From positions 231,189,621-231,253,620 of the forward strand of contig NC_073693.1 of the NCBI RefSeq assembly GCF_029784155.1: a stretch of DNA of 64,000 nucleotides, given 5' to 3'. The DNA comes from Uranotaenia lowii. Lineage: Eukaryota > Arthropoda > Insecta > Diptera > Culicidae. Each line of letters starts with the position of its first letter. Positions within the stretch are counted from its first letter, which is position 1. The notes below the pieces were generated by a model. That model had not been told where the DNA came from. It ran no database searches and saw only the letters and a program-made list of their open reading frames with translations. The position numbers and the translations under genes are program-made. Below, in pieces: positions 55,086-64,000 of this stretch.

Positions 55086-57729
55086 ATGTTTAAATATTAT
55101 GAATTGGAATGCTAGATCTTTGCTGGCTAACCAAGATGAATTCTTTTTATTTTTGAAAACTCAAAACATACATATTGCTGCCATCACTGAAACTTTTTTA
55201 AAGCCAGACAATAACTTGAAAAGCAATGCTTTCTTTAAAATTTTGCGAAATGATCGACTTGATCGACAAGGTGGGGGTGTAGCTATTGTCATCAATAGTC
55301 GTCTCAAATTTAGACTTCTTCCTTCTTTCAATACGAAAGTCTTAGAAACAATTGGAATTGAATTAGAAACTTCTATGGGGAAAATTATAATTATTGCCGC
55401 ATATTTGCCTTTTCAATGCAGCGGTGAACAAAAAAATTTTTTGAAGGGAGATTTACAAAAACTCACCAGAAATAAATCTAAATTTTTTGTTATTGGTGAC
55501 TTTAATGCAAAACACCGATCTTGGAATAATATTTCATCAAATTCAAATGGGAATATTTTATTTAATGACTGCTCTTCAGGTTATTACACTGTTGAATATC
55601 CTAATGGGCATACTTGTTTCTCTTCGATTAGAAATCCTTCCACAATTGATTTGGTTCTAACGGATTTAGGCGAGCATTGTAGTCAATTAGTTACTCATGC
55701 GGACCTCGATTCAGACCACCTTCCAGTAACTTTTTCTTTATCCCAAAGTCCCATTGAAAACCCTTTAAAATCAACTTTTAACTTTCAAAAAGCTGACTGG
55801 GAGCGATATAGGAATTTTATTGAACGTAATTTAGATGTAAACGTTCCACTGAATTCAATTGAAGATATTGATTTGGCTGTAGAAAATTTGACAACTTCAA
55901 TAGTCAATGCTAAAGCCGCTTCAATACCCAAAGTTAAACATAAATTTAATCAACCTTTAATTGATGATGATCTTCAGTTTTTGATACGACTGAAAAACAT
56001 TCGTCGACGCCAATATCAACGTACTAGGGATCCTTATTTGAAATTTATTTATTGCGACCTTCAAAAAGAGATCAAACGTCGTTTAAATTTTATTCGTAAT
56101 GAAAATTTTGCCAAAGCAGTAGAGGACATAAAACCCTACTCAAAGCCATTTTGGAAATTAACTAAAATTCTGAAAAAGCCCCAGAAACCAATTCCTACTT
56201 TGAAAGACGGGGATAAACTTCTTTTAACGAATGCAGAAAAAGCTCAAAAATTGGCCCAACAATTTGAGTCTGCTCATGATTTTAATTTAAACGTTGTAAG
56301 TCCAATTGATGCTCAAATTTCCCTTGAATTTGATGATATTCTTTCTAAACAAAATGTATTTGAAAGTTCTTGTGAGACAAATATTGATGAACTTAAATTG
56401 ATTTGCAAAAAATTTAAAAATATGAAAGCCCCAGGGGAAGATGGGATTTTCTATATTCTTATTAAAAAGTTGCCTGAAAGCACTTTAAATTTTTTAGTTA
56501 AAATCTTCAATAAATGTTTTCACTTGGCTTATTTTCCCAATAAATGGAAAAATGCCAAAGTAACTCCAATTTTAAAACCTGGAAAAAGTGCTTCAGAGCC
56601 TTCAAGTTATCGGCCAATTAGTTTGCTTCCATCTTTAAGTAAACTATTTGAGAGAGTTATTTTGAATAGAATGATGATTCACATTAATCAGAATTCTATT
56701 TTCCCTGATGAACAATTTGGTTTTCGTCATGGACATTCTACTACACATCAACTTTTGAGTGTAACTAATATGATTAACGCTAGCAAATCTGAGGGTTATT
56801 CAACTGGTGTTGCTCTTCTTGATATTGAAAAAGCTTTTGACAGTGTTTGGCACAAAGGTTTAGTAGCTAAATTAGCTCGATTTGATTTTCCTGTATATCT
56901 CACCAAAATTATTCAAAATTATTTGACTAGCCGAACCTTACAAGTAAGCTATCAAAATGCATGCTCTGAAAGGACACCCATTAGAGCTGGTGTCCCTCAG
57001 GGCAGTATACTTGGGCCAATCTTATACAATATTTTTACTTCTGATCTTCCTGATGTACCAGAAGGAAAAGGTAGAAGATTATTTGCTGATGATACTTTGC
57101 TTTCAGCAAAAGGTCGAAATTTACGGGTGGTACGCAGTAGATTGCAACAAAATTTAAATTCCTTTTTGAATTACTTGAAAATGTGGAAAATTTCTCCTAA
57201 CGCTTCCAAAACTCAACTTATTTTATTTCCCCATAAGCCAAGAGCTCAATTTTTAAAACCTAATGAAAATCATTCCATAACTTTTAATGGGGTTTCATTA
57301 GAATGGTCTGATCACGTGAAGTACTTGGGACTTACACTTGATCGGAATCTTACTTTTAAAAATCACATTGAAGATATTCAATCTAAGTGTAATAAATATA
57401 CTAAATCTCTTTATTCTCTCATCAACAGGAAATCCAAGTTGTGTCTGCGAAATAAGTTACTTATCTACAAACAAGTGTTTCGACCAGCGATAATGTATGC
57501 AGTTCCGATTTGGTCTAGCTGCTGCGCGACGAGGAAGAAAGCCATCCAGAGGATTCAGAACAAGGTTCTGAAAATGATTTTGCGGCTTCCACCTTGGCAC
57601 AGCACCGAAGATCTTCATCGGATTGCAGGCATTGAATCGATCGAAGAGATGGCCAACAAAATCATCTCCAACTTCAGAGGCAAATCGATGCAGTCTTCCA
57701 TCGCAGAGATTCGTTCTCTTTACAACTAG
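55072..57729 (+). CDS. Jockey ORF2 endonuclease/reverse transcriptase
   Basis: 885 aa. It nicks the target DNA and copies the element RNA from the exposed 3' end. The APE-type endonuclease is at about residues 5-225: WNARSL, ITETFL, GDFNAKH (about 141) and SDHLPVTF (about 213). The reverse transcriptase is at about 450-740: KVTPILKPG, SSYRPISLL, motif A LLDIEKAFDSVWH (about 580), GVPQGSILGPILYNIF (about 640) and the catalytic LFADDTLL (about 670). The C-terminal region runs to the stop without RNase H. All catalytic residues appear intact. The last 100 codons or so (from about 57421) use markedly more G and C than the rest. Confidence 0.92.
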   Translation: MDPNRCLNIMNWNARSLLANQDEFFLFLKTQNIHIAAITETFLKPDNNLKSNAFFKILRNDRLDRQGGGVAIVINSRLKFRLLPSFNTKVLETIGIELETSMGKIIIIAAYLPFQCSGEQKNFLKGDLQKLTRNKSKFFVIGDFNAKHRSWNNISSNSNGNILFNDCSSGYYTVEYPNGHTCFSSIRNPSTIDLVLTDLGEHCSQLVTHADLDSDHLPVTFSLSQSPIENPLKSTFNFQKADWERYRNFIERNLDVNVPLNSIEDIDLAVENLTTSIVNAKAASIPKVKHKFNQPLIDDDLQFLIRLKNIRRRQYQRTRDPYLKFIYCDLQKEIKRRLNFIRNENFAKAVEDIKPYSKPFWKLTKILKKPQKPIPTLKDGDKLLLTNAEKAQKLAQQFESAHDFNLNVVSPIDAQISLEFDDILSKQNVFESSCETNIDELKLICKKFKNMKAPGEDGIFYILIKKLPESTLNFLVKIFNKCFHLAYFPNKWKNAKVTPILKPGKSASEPSSYRPISLLPSLSKLFERVILNRMMIHINQNSIFPDEQFGFRHGHSTTHQLLSVTNMINASKSEGYSTGVALLDIEKAFDSVWHKGLVAKLARFDFPVYLTKIIQNYLTSRTLQVSYQNACSERTPIRAGVPQGSILGPILYNIFTSDLPDVPEGKGRRLFADDTLLSAKGRNLRVVRSRLQQNLNSFLNYLKMWKISPNASKTQLILFPHKPRAQFLKPNENHSITFNGVSLEWSDHVKYLGLTLDRNLTFKNHIEDIQSKCNKYTKSLYSLINRKSKLCLRNKLLIYKQVFRPAIMYAVPIWSSCCATRKKAIQRIQNKVLKMILRLPPWHSTEDLHRIAGIESIEEMANKIISNFRGKSMQSSIAEIRSLYN

Positions 57730-57946
57730 TTTAATTTTAGGATAGTGTTTAGTTTTAAGTTTAAAATATTTTTGCCATTACAGGATGTTCTCCTACATTA
57801 AATTCTTAATTGCGCTAAGCAAATTTAATTCTTACAAATAAATTTTTAATATCTAGTTAACTATAGGGCTCTGAACAGTTCATTATTGAGCTGAACACCT
57901 AATTTAATGAAAAAATGTAATATAAATGTAATGATGAATTGATACA

Positions 57947-57980
57947 AATAAAGACATATTTAAAAAAAAAAAAAAAAAAA
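57947..57980 (+). terminator. Polyadenylation signal and genomic poly(A) tail
   Basis: AATAAA at 57947-57952 is followed after 9 bases by a run of about 19-20 A residues, which mark the end of the inserted element. Confidence 0.8.
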
Positions 57981-57994
57981 AGGTTAAAATATTT
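57981..57994 (+). repeat. Target-site duplication, 3' copy
   Basis: AGGTTAAAATATTT, directly after the poly(A) tail. See the 5' copy at 53464. Confidence 0.8.
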
Positions 57995-60015
57995 ATGGAA
58001 GCAATAATAAATCTTTCGAAGTTAAACACCTCAAGTAGATAATACAGCTGAATTTATTTTCTAAAAACATATTTCTCCTTACAGTTTTTTTATAATGATC
58101 TTAAAAGTTAGTTAAACGTTTCCAAACCTCAAGAATTTTAATTTGATGATGAGATGATTTTAAAAGGCAACATCAAACAGCAACCAAAAAATCTTGTTCC
58201 AAGCCTCAGGTGTATTTAACTCTCTTAATTCAAATGAGTTCAATTTGTTTCCGTTGAAATTCGACCAAAAAGTGAGCTGTCAAATTAAGTGAGCTGGTGA
58301 TTTATCGTCACTTTTCTTCCATTCGCTTAAAGAAGATGATCTCAGCTGTAGAATTAATGATAAAAGTTGATAATTTCTCATTTTTCGTTCCAAACAGCCA
58401 ATCGATTCTCATCAATCATTTGGCTCATTTTGTGTGTTGTGGCCTACAATCAACCCGATTGAAAACCAAACCGAAAAAGAGAGAGAGTATTTACAAAAAA
58501 CTTGTCTTCAAAGCAAAAAAGGTCAAAATATCGATTTGTCAGTCGCAGCCAAAAGTGGTTGACCAAACTTGCCCATCTCATCAAATTGACGAAAAACTGT
58601 TAAGATTTTGCCCCTTGGGAGAAAGTTCGGACGTGCACCCAATAAGATTTAGTCGTTTGCCGGACTTGTTTTCTAAGTAGAGTAGTTTGCGGAAAAGTTT
58701 TTCTGCCCGTTCAGTAGAGATTTCAAAACAACGAAGAGAAAAAAAAACACCGTTGCTCAAGATTTTCAAATCCCATGGGGCAGAAAACTTTGCATTTCAA
58801 CACGAACGACGATTTTTCGCAGCAGATCGAGAAATTCATTGTTAGCATCCTTAGAGATCCGGTAAGGAATATTAAAACAGTGAGAAAAAAAATATGAAGA
58901 GCCCCTCGACGGACGGAAACAAGTAGATAGAAGTAGAAGAAGGCGAAAGCAACAAACCAATCTTTTTATCGGCATCAAATATTTAGTGGATTGATTGAAT
59001 AGGATTCCGGATCGTTCCCTTGGAAAAATAAGATAACAAAAAATAAGTCTATCTAAATGGATAAAAAGTCGGGGTGGAAAAAATGAAAAGGCAAAGAAAA
59101 AAAAAAATAATTTTGTGCGAATCTTCTTAACTGGAAGCGGAAGTGGACGCTTCTGGTTGGCTTCTGGATGATGGAACTCGTTGCTGGTGCGCTTTTAGGT
59201 ACACAACCGAGCGAGTAAACGGAACGGAAGTTCGTTTCTGGAAGCCCGTCAGTAAATAAAACAAATTGATTGGTTTCGCAACCATTCTGAACATCTTTTT
59301 TTTATTGATTATTTTTTATTATTTTTTTTTCCCGTAGTCGGGAGTGATGATTGGAATGGACTGTGGCGTTTGTAGTTCATGCATTTTTAAACTTTTTTCT
59401 CATATTTGGCTCAAGTCATCTTAAAACTAAGGCTTAATATTTGTATCATGATTTTGATATCAGCAACACGAGTCATCGTTTATTTTTCCTTTGACGATCA
59501 ATTTTGGAGAAATTAAACCTGAATGAGTAGTTTTTGAAGAAAATTCATTTTTTTTTTTCAAAAATCATTTTTAACTACAGGTACTATGAAAAAGTAAACA
59601 AAGCAATACTTAACTTTAGATATGTATCACAAAATCACAAGAAGGGAAATTAACTTTTAGAAATGTAGACGATTTGCAACATAAGATTCTTAGCCACAAA
59701 AGTGTTATTTTTTATTTATTTATTTTTTTTTTTCTTTAAAACTTTTAAAGTGCATTATAACCGTTTGCTATTTCAATTATTAATTAAAGTTCTGAACGAG
59801 TATTCAACAGGGAAATCTTGAACATATTGGATTTTTCATTCAACTTTCGCATGCTTTTAGGTATTAGTTGATTTTCCATTACCTCAAACATTGAAGTTTT
59901 TAATTTTTTTTTTTTTTTGAAAACCTTGAATTGGAAACGGCTTTATTTCACGTTCCGAATCCGGTACAAGTGCTTATTTTTGAAAAAAAAATCAACTTGG
60001 CGTTGCAACTTGTAA
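57995..60015. other. Unique region, no gene identified
   Basis: 58200-59300 is of balanced composition. The plus-strand frame 58297-58680 (127 codons) has no domain that I recognise and no good splice context. The rest is AT-rich with T-runs. Confidence 0.4.
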
Positions 60016-60803
60016 TAGGGTAGATGAAAATTTCGACAGAAGCTAATTTTCGACAAATTTTTAATAAAAGGCTTATCTTTATAATTGGTTGCTAAAGCTT
60101 AAGATATTCATATTATATATACTCCCAGTTTAACATATTTTGAATATAAGAACTATTATTAATAAGTGGTTCAATACCAGTAATTTATTAAGTAACATTC
60201 TAAACCATTGGATAAATTCAATGCCATCGACCGAATAAGAATGACTATGATCCATGCAAAAACTTACCTTTTATTCAAATAAAAGCAACATAAATGGAAT
60301 TAATGGATGGATAAGCTTCTGAATTAAGTGTTTTTTTTTGTATTTTTTGTCAATTATTTACTAATATTTTATGGAATTTCAACTGTTTTTATAGCTGTCG
60401 ATTTACCTAAAAATCTTTTTTGGCACGCATCTTTCTGTGTATGTTTAAACTGATTCCATGGTTTGAAAAACGCCGTGAAGTAGACAAACAATTCAATTAT
60501 GCAAGAATTCATATTCCTTTGCAAACAAAGGAGGGGGAAATTTCTTGTCGAAAACTAAAACTTTTCGAGTCGAAAACTAAAATTGAATTTCGAAAACAAG
60601 ACCATCCAGAAATTTTTTGGAAAACATAATAAAAGCTTTGTTTTGGGACATTTGATCAATTAAAAAAGGTCGAAAGTACAGAAAAAAGTCAAATTCATAG
60701 AACCAATTATATTTGTAATGGAAAACTTAAATCGATAAAATTATGTATAAGCTTTTTCTGACGAAACAAGGATCAACTGTCGATAACTATGTATTTTACC
60801 CTA
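60016..60803. mobile_element. TA-flanked element rich in TCGAAAAC words
   Basis: The left end GGGTAGATGAAAATTTCGAC (60018 onward) and the right end GTCGATAACT then GTATTTTACCC (ends 60801) are loosely inverted. TA lies outside both. GTCGAAAACTAAAA recurs near 60545-60600, CGACAG near both ends. Same layout as the elements at 4828 and 20739. Confidence 0.55.
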
Positions 60804-61017
60804 CAAGTTAAGAAAATTAATTTAAAATATGGGATAAATAAATACATATTTTAGTCAGTTTTTTTGGGAAAATACGAGAATTTTTAAGACGATGCAATTA
60901 GAGGAGATTATTTTTTATATTCCCTCTATGAAAAAAAGTGAAAAGGTCTTCGTAGAGAGTTTAAAACTGGTCTTCGTATTTCAAATCTGCCAAAAGACAC
61001 CCAAAATGATATTAAAC
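60804..61017. other. AT-rich non-coding sequence
   Basis: Nothing recognised. Confidence 0.4.
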
Positions 61018-61122
61018 TTCACATTTTCGTAGATGATGGAAAGAATTAGAAAAAAATGAGCTATCAAAGAACGAAAGAACATAAGCCGTAAATATCATGA
61101 ATTTTTCGAAAAAGATACAACG

Positions 61123-61196
61123 GCTCACCGGCAGGACTTGAACCTGCAATCTCCGCTTCAGTACAACGGCGCGTTAACCAATTTCACCACGGTGAA
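61123..61196 (-). tRNA. tRNA-like sequence, left arm
   Basis: Reverse-complement copy of the tRNA-like sequence in the right arm, differing by one base within the D-loop region (GTTAACC here for GTTAGCC). The T arm and B box GGTTCAAGTCC are intact. See the plus-strand copy for the fold. Confidence 0.4.
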
Positions 61197-61431
61197 CGTG
61201 ATGAAACCGGCGAACCCGAGCAATCGAGCTCTGCCGATCAACTGCTGGACCTTCTATCCAAAACACCATGTATATCCCGCATGTGATCTGTCCCGCTAAT
61301 GATCTCTTTTGTTTCTCTAACCCCACCCATCGACTCGGGATTTTAGCCGAGCGAGCACATGGGCGATTGCTTCGGGTTTGCCGCAACTTACAGGCAGAGC
61401 TCGATTGCTCGGGTTCGCCGGTTTCATCACG

Positions 61432-61505
61432 TTCACCGTGGTGAAATTGGCTAACGCGCCGTTGTACTGAAGCGGAGATTGCAGGTTCAAGTCCTGCCGG
61501 TGAGC
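61432..61505 (+). tRNA. tRNA-like sequence, right arm
   Basis: A 74-nt cloverleaf can be drawn by hand. The acceptor is TTCACCG/CGGTGAG (first pair a wobble), the D stem GTG/CGC with an 11-base loop holding GG, and the anticodon stem CCGTT/AGCGG with 7-base loop GTACTGA (U33 present, anticodon ACT). The variable loop is AGATT, and the T stem GCAGG/CCTGC has loop TTCAAGT. The anticodon ACT would imply serine, but serine tRNAs have a long variable arm, so this is more likely a tRNA-derived or pseudo-tRNA promoter than a working tRNA gene. Confidence 0.45.
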
Positions 61506-61707
61506 CGTTGTATCTTTTTCGAAAAATCATGATATTTACGGCTTATGTTCTTTCGTTCTTTGATAGCTCATTTTTCTCTAATTCTTTCCATCATCTACGA
61601 AAATGTGAATATTTTCAGGTACAAAGATGTACCAAGCGATTTCATAACATCAGTATTGATTAAACTTCAATTTTTGTTAACATTCTTTTGCGGATAGGGT
61701 CTATATA

Positions 61708-62149
61708 AAGGTTGCCATATTTCCTGGATTTATCCGAGTTTGCACGGATATTTTAAACAAAACTAGGAAACAGTCCGGCCCGGCCCGGTTGTCTGGATTT
61801 CATTGAAAAATGCCCGGATTTTACCCGAATTTATTCACTTTATTTGGGAAATCAAACAAAAACAAACAACAAACGTCTCCAAAACAAAATTTTTTGAGCA
61901 AGTTGAATAAAAATAAACATGAGTGGTTTTTTGGAAGCATAAAATACGTTTCAAAATCTGTAGATGAGTTTTGATTAAAAACATTTTTTTCCATTTCTTT
62001 TATTGAGTTATTTCGGGTTTTGAAAAAAATTGCCCGGATATTGCCCAGATTTATGGTCGTCACTTTTGACCTGATTTTGTCAGATTTTTATATAATATAG
62101 CCCGGTTTGCCCGGCTCGGATACGTGCTGAAAAAAAATTTGGTAACCTT
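61708..62149 (-). mobile_element. GGTTGCC-family MITE, copy
   Basis: AAGGTTGCCA at the left and TGGTAACCTT at the right pair as inverted ends. CCGGCCCGGCCCGGTTG and GGCTCGGATACGTGCTGA lie inside. The order of internal words places it in the opposite orientation to the 16405 copy. TATATA-like sequence lies on both sides. Confidence 0.65.
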
Positions 62150-63844
62150 AGTGTATATAACCCGAACTGTACCTTCTGGATGCGATATTTCAGGAACGGT
62201 TGATGCTAAAAACATGAAGTTTTCTGCTTTTTTTTCAAAATTAAAAGCACTAAATTTTCTTATTTTTATATTTTTGGATAGGGTTACCAGGCTCTTCCAA
62301 CAAAGAAAGAACGATCAGCCGGTTAGGGTCATATAGACCCGGATTACTGTTTAGGATATAAAATCCAAACTACTGTACACTTTTTAAATCGTCCAAATGT
62401 CTACTATCAGATGCTTTTTAAAAGTTTTGGTTATGTTTTTGTGGTCTTCAAAAACTGACTTTAAATTAAAAAAGTTCTTTAAAAAATGGGTGTTTTGCAT
62501 AAAACATAACTCGTTTTGCTTGAGTCACATTGATTTTTATTATTGATATGAAAAAAAAAATAGAAAAATTAAATTCGATTTCAAAATCATTTTCATGATA
62601 ATACAAAATAAATCATTCAACCCAGATTTACGAATATGAGCTGATTGTTCATTAAAAACACAATGGTTTTCATGAAGGAAGTCTCTAATTTTTCCGTTTT
62701 TCGAAACAAAAATCAAACACTTATCATAATTTAAATATTTTTTGGGTCTTTGCAAAAACAATTGTGTCTTTTTACTCTTTCGAGGCAGTGTTAGACGGGG
62801 CCGTAGGAAGATTGGATCCATGGGGGAGAGGTTTTGGTGACTATTTTTAATGTAATTATTTTTTATACTCAACCGTGTATCTAAACCATCTGCAACAAAG
62901 ACTGTTTTGTCCGATTATTCATAAATAAGTTCTACAGATGGTGCACTTTGTTTTTTATTTAGAAAGATTTTCCAACAAAGCCAAAAAAAATGAAAACGTT
63001 GAAATAGCACAACCAAATCATAAACAAGAAATTAAAAACTTTAAGCCGTGTAAACACACAAAAAAAAATTTCAGCAAGTACTATGCAAATTCTCAGCAAT
63101 TCAAAAGGCTTAATTTTGAAAGGTTTTATACTATTAACGCGGCAAATATGAAGTACGAAGCAGTGTCGGGAGTTGTCATATGAAAGTTAATTATTTCTTC
63201 ATACTAAATCCCCAGTAGAAGATTTTTTATACTTCCGGTTTAGACTTTGAAACAGACAATTTTTTCAATCAAAATAATGAAGGACAAAATATCTAATTTT
63301 CTAAGATAATTAGTAATTTTTATTTTTAAAATTAAAAATGTTACAAAAATTCAACTCACTGAATCAATACATGAAGCGGTGGATTTTGGCATTGGATTTG
63401 AATTTGGCTTGTTTTAAAACGATTTTTTCATTTGTTACTCTTAATTTTTTTTAAATTTTAGATCAGAAATGTAAGCCTGTTCTCTCAAAACAAATGTTTT
63501 TTTTTTTTTTAAATTCTCAACATAAATGTTTTATCTAGAGCTACAAATATCCAATACCAACTTTAGGTTTCAAAATTCCAATTTTGATTCCAAATACTAT
63601 CTGGTTGCAAACTGAATTCTTTATTGTAATTCCAATACTAAATTTTAAATCTGAAATTTGAACCCATCGAGTATTTTTCAGTGAATATAAAAAGAATGCA
63701 AACTCGATTAGAATCTACGAATAGCTACACTTCGGTTTGGATTTTTTATGTCGGAAAAAATTTCAAAATATTTTTAATAATCTACATATATTTTGGAATT
63801 TTTACGAATCCTATCAATAAAACCAGATGTCAGAGAAAAAACCT
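62150..63844. other. AT-rich non-coding sequence
   Basis: No gene or clear repeat boundary. Open frame 62540-62872 (minus, 110 codons) is AT-driven and lacks any recognisable feature. Confidence 0.4.
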
Positions 63845-63849
63845 ATAAG

Positions 63850-64000
63850 CAGGGTCGTATTAAGCCATCGGGGGGCCCGGGGCAATTTTTCTCGGGGAGC
63901 CCACCCTATGATTCGATTTTTTTTTTTTCAAATGCTATTCCAGATAATGCAAAACATTATAACATGTAAAAGAACTGGAAATGAGTTCAGTATACTGTCG
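63850..64000. mobile_element. Possible DNA-transposon end, runs off the window
   Basis: CAGGGTCGTATTAAGCCATC followed by GGGGGGCCCGGGGCAA is a wording often found at the ends of hAT-like elements and their MITEs. Only one end is inside the window, so this stays tentative. Confidence 0.35.

Larger units (their letters stand above)
53478..57980 (+). mobile_element. Full-length Jockey-clade (Juan-like) retrotransposon
   Basis: About 4.5 kb with a 183-bp 5' leader, ORF1, ORF2 overlapping it by 14 bases, a 231-bp 3' UTR, an AATAAA signal and a poly(A) tail. It is flanked by a 14-bp target duplication with one mismatch. Both frames are open and all catalytic boxes are present, so it looks young and possibly active. 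The lack of an RNase H domain after the RT fits Jockey rather than I or R1 elements. The resemblance to mosquito Juan elements is from memory of the family style, not from a search. It moves by target-primed reverse transcription. Confidence 0.88.
61018..61609. mobile_element. Near-perfect 218-bp inverted repeat, 157-bp spacer
   Basis: The left arm 61018-61235 and right arm 61393-61609 are reverse complements. I count three differences (two substitutions and one single-base indel) over about 218 bp. Each arm carries a tRNA-like sequence with A and B boxes. The arms contain GCGAACCCGAGCA. The spacer (61236-61392) has no gene. The similarity implies a recent origin or gene conversion. No clear target-site duplication is visible, and the 118-codon minus frame across it is a by-product of the palindrome. 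Confidence 0.85.

Noticed and set aside
61174..61530. 118-codon minus-strand open frame
   Set aside because: It crosses both arms of the near-perfect palindrome and the tRNA-like units, so it is a by-product of that structure.
1..64000. CRISPR arrays, bacterial operons, riboswitches or phage systems
   Set aside because: The repeats are long, diverged or inverted, with no regular unique spacers. The gene content and splice signals are those of an insect.

Overview
This window looks like insect, most probably mosquito (Culicidae), nuclear DNA. It is AT-rich, has almost no intact host coding sequence, and is packed with small inverted-repeat elements of the kinds common in culicid genomes. Its one intact transposon is a Jockey-clade non-LTR retrotransposon resembling the mosquito Juan elements. 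I could not search databases, so the species is an inference. No bacterial operons, phage genes or CRISPR arrays are present. Layout: 0.3-6 kb holds small MITEs and a TA-flanked TTGAACA-rich element. 6.3-7.7 kb is a foldback-type element made of short TGACAAAA-like repeats in two inverted arms, with a MITE inside one arm. 8.6-10.4 kb recurs in diverged form at 23.7-25.5 kb. 11.9-16.2 kb has CCCGAGCAGAC-ended elements on either side of a broken minus-strand gene resembling an odorant-binding protein. 16.4-26.7 kb holds more MITEs, including a complete GGTTGCCAG-ended copy with a 7-bp target duplication, and a TA-flanked element. 28.1-31.6 kb is a nest: an ACTCAG-rich inverted-repeat unit split by a 2.75-kb CCCAAGTAACA-ended palindrome that carries a 137-bp satellite in inverted arms. 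32.0-32.5 kb has a spliced, unrecognised open gene fragment. 33.5-36.1 kb is a decayed LINE. 38.8-39.0 kb is one clean exon of a minus-strand host gene. 39.3 kb is a second LINE fragment cut by a 500-N gap. 42 kb has a 105-130-bp minisatellite, 43.8-44.9 kb a Helitron-like unit, and 46.9-53.3 kb MITEs, SINE-like heads and local duplications. 53.5-58.0 kb is the full-length Jockey element. 60.0-62.2 kb has another TA-flanked element, a 218-bp near-perfect palindrome carrying tRNA-like sequences on both arms, and another MITE. How it works together: only the Jockey element encodes a complete machine, a nucleic-acid-binding ORF1 protein and an endonuclease/reverse transcriptase ORF2. Most other named units are non-autonomous and would need enzymes supplied from elsewhere. 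The higher-GC islands (about 3.3-4.7, 18.6-20.2, 26.9-27.5, 37.0-38.7, 45.2-46.5 and 58.2-59.3 kb) look like unique host intron or intergenic DNA. The isolated exon at 38.8 kb suggests that part of the window lies within a large gene on the minus strand.
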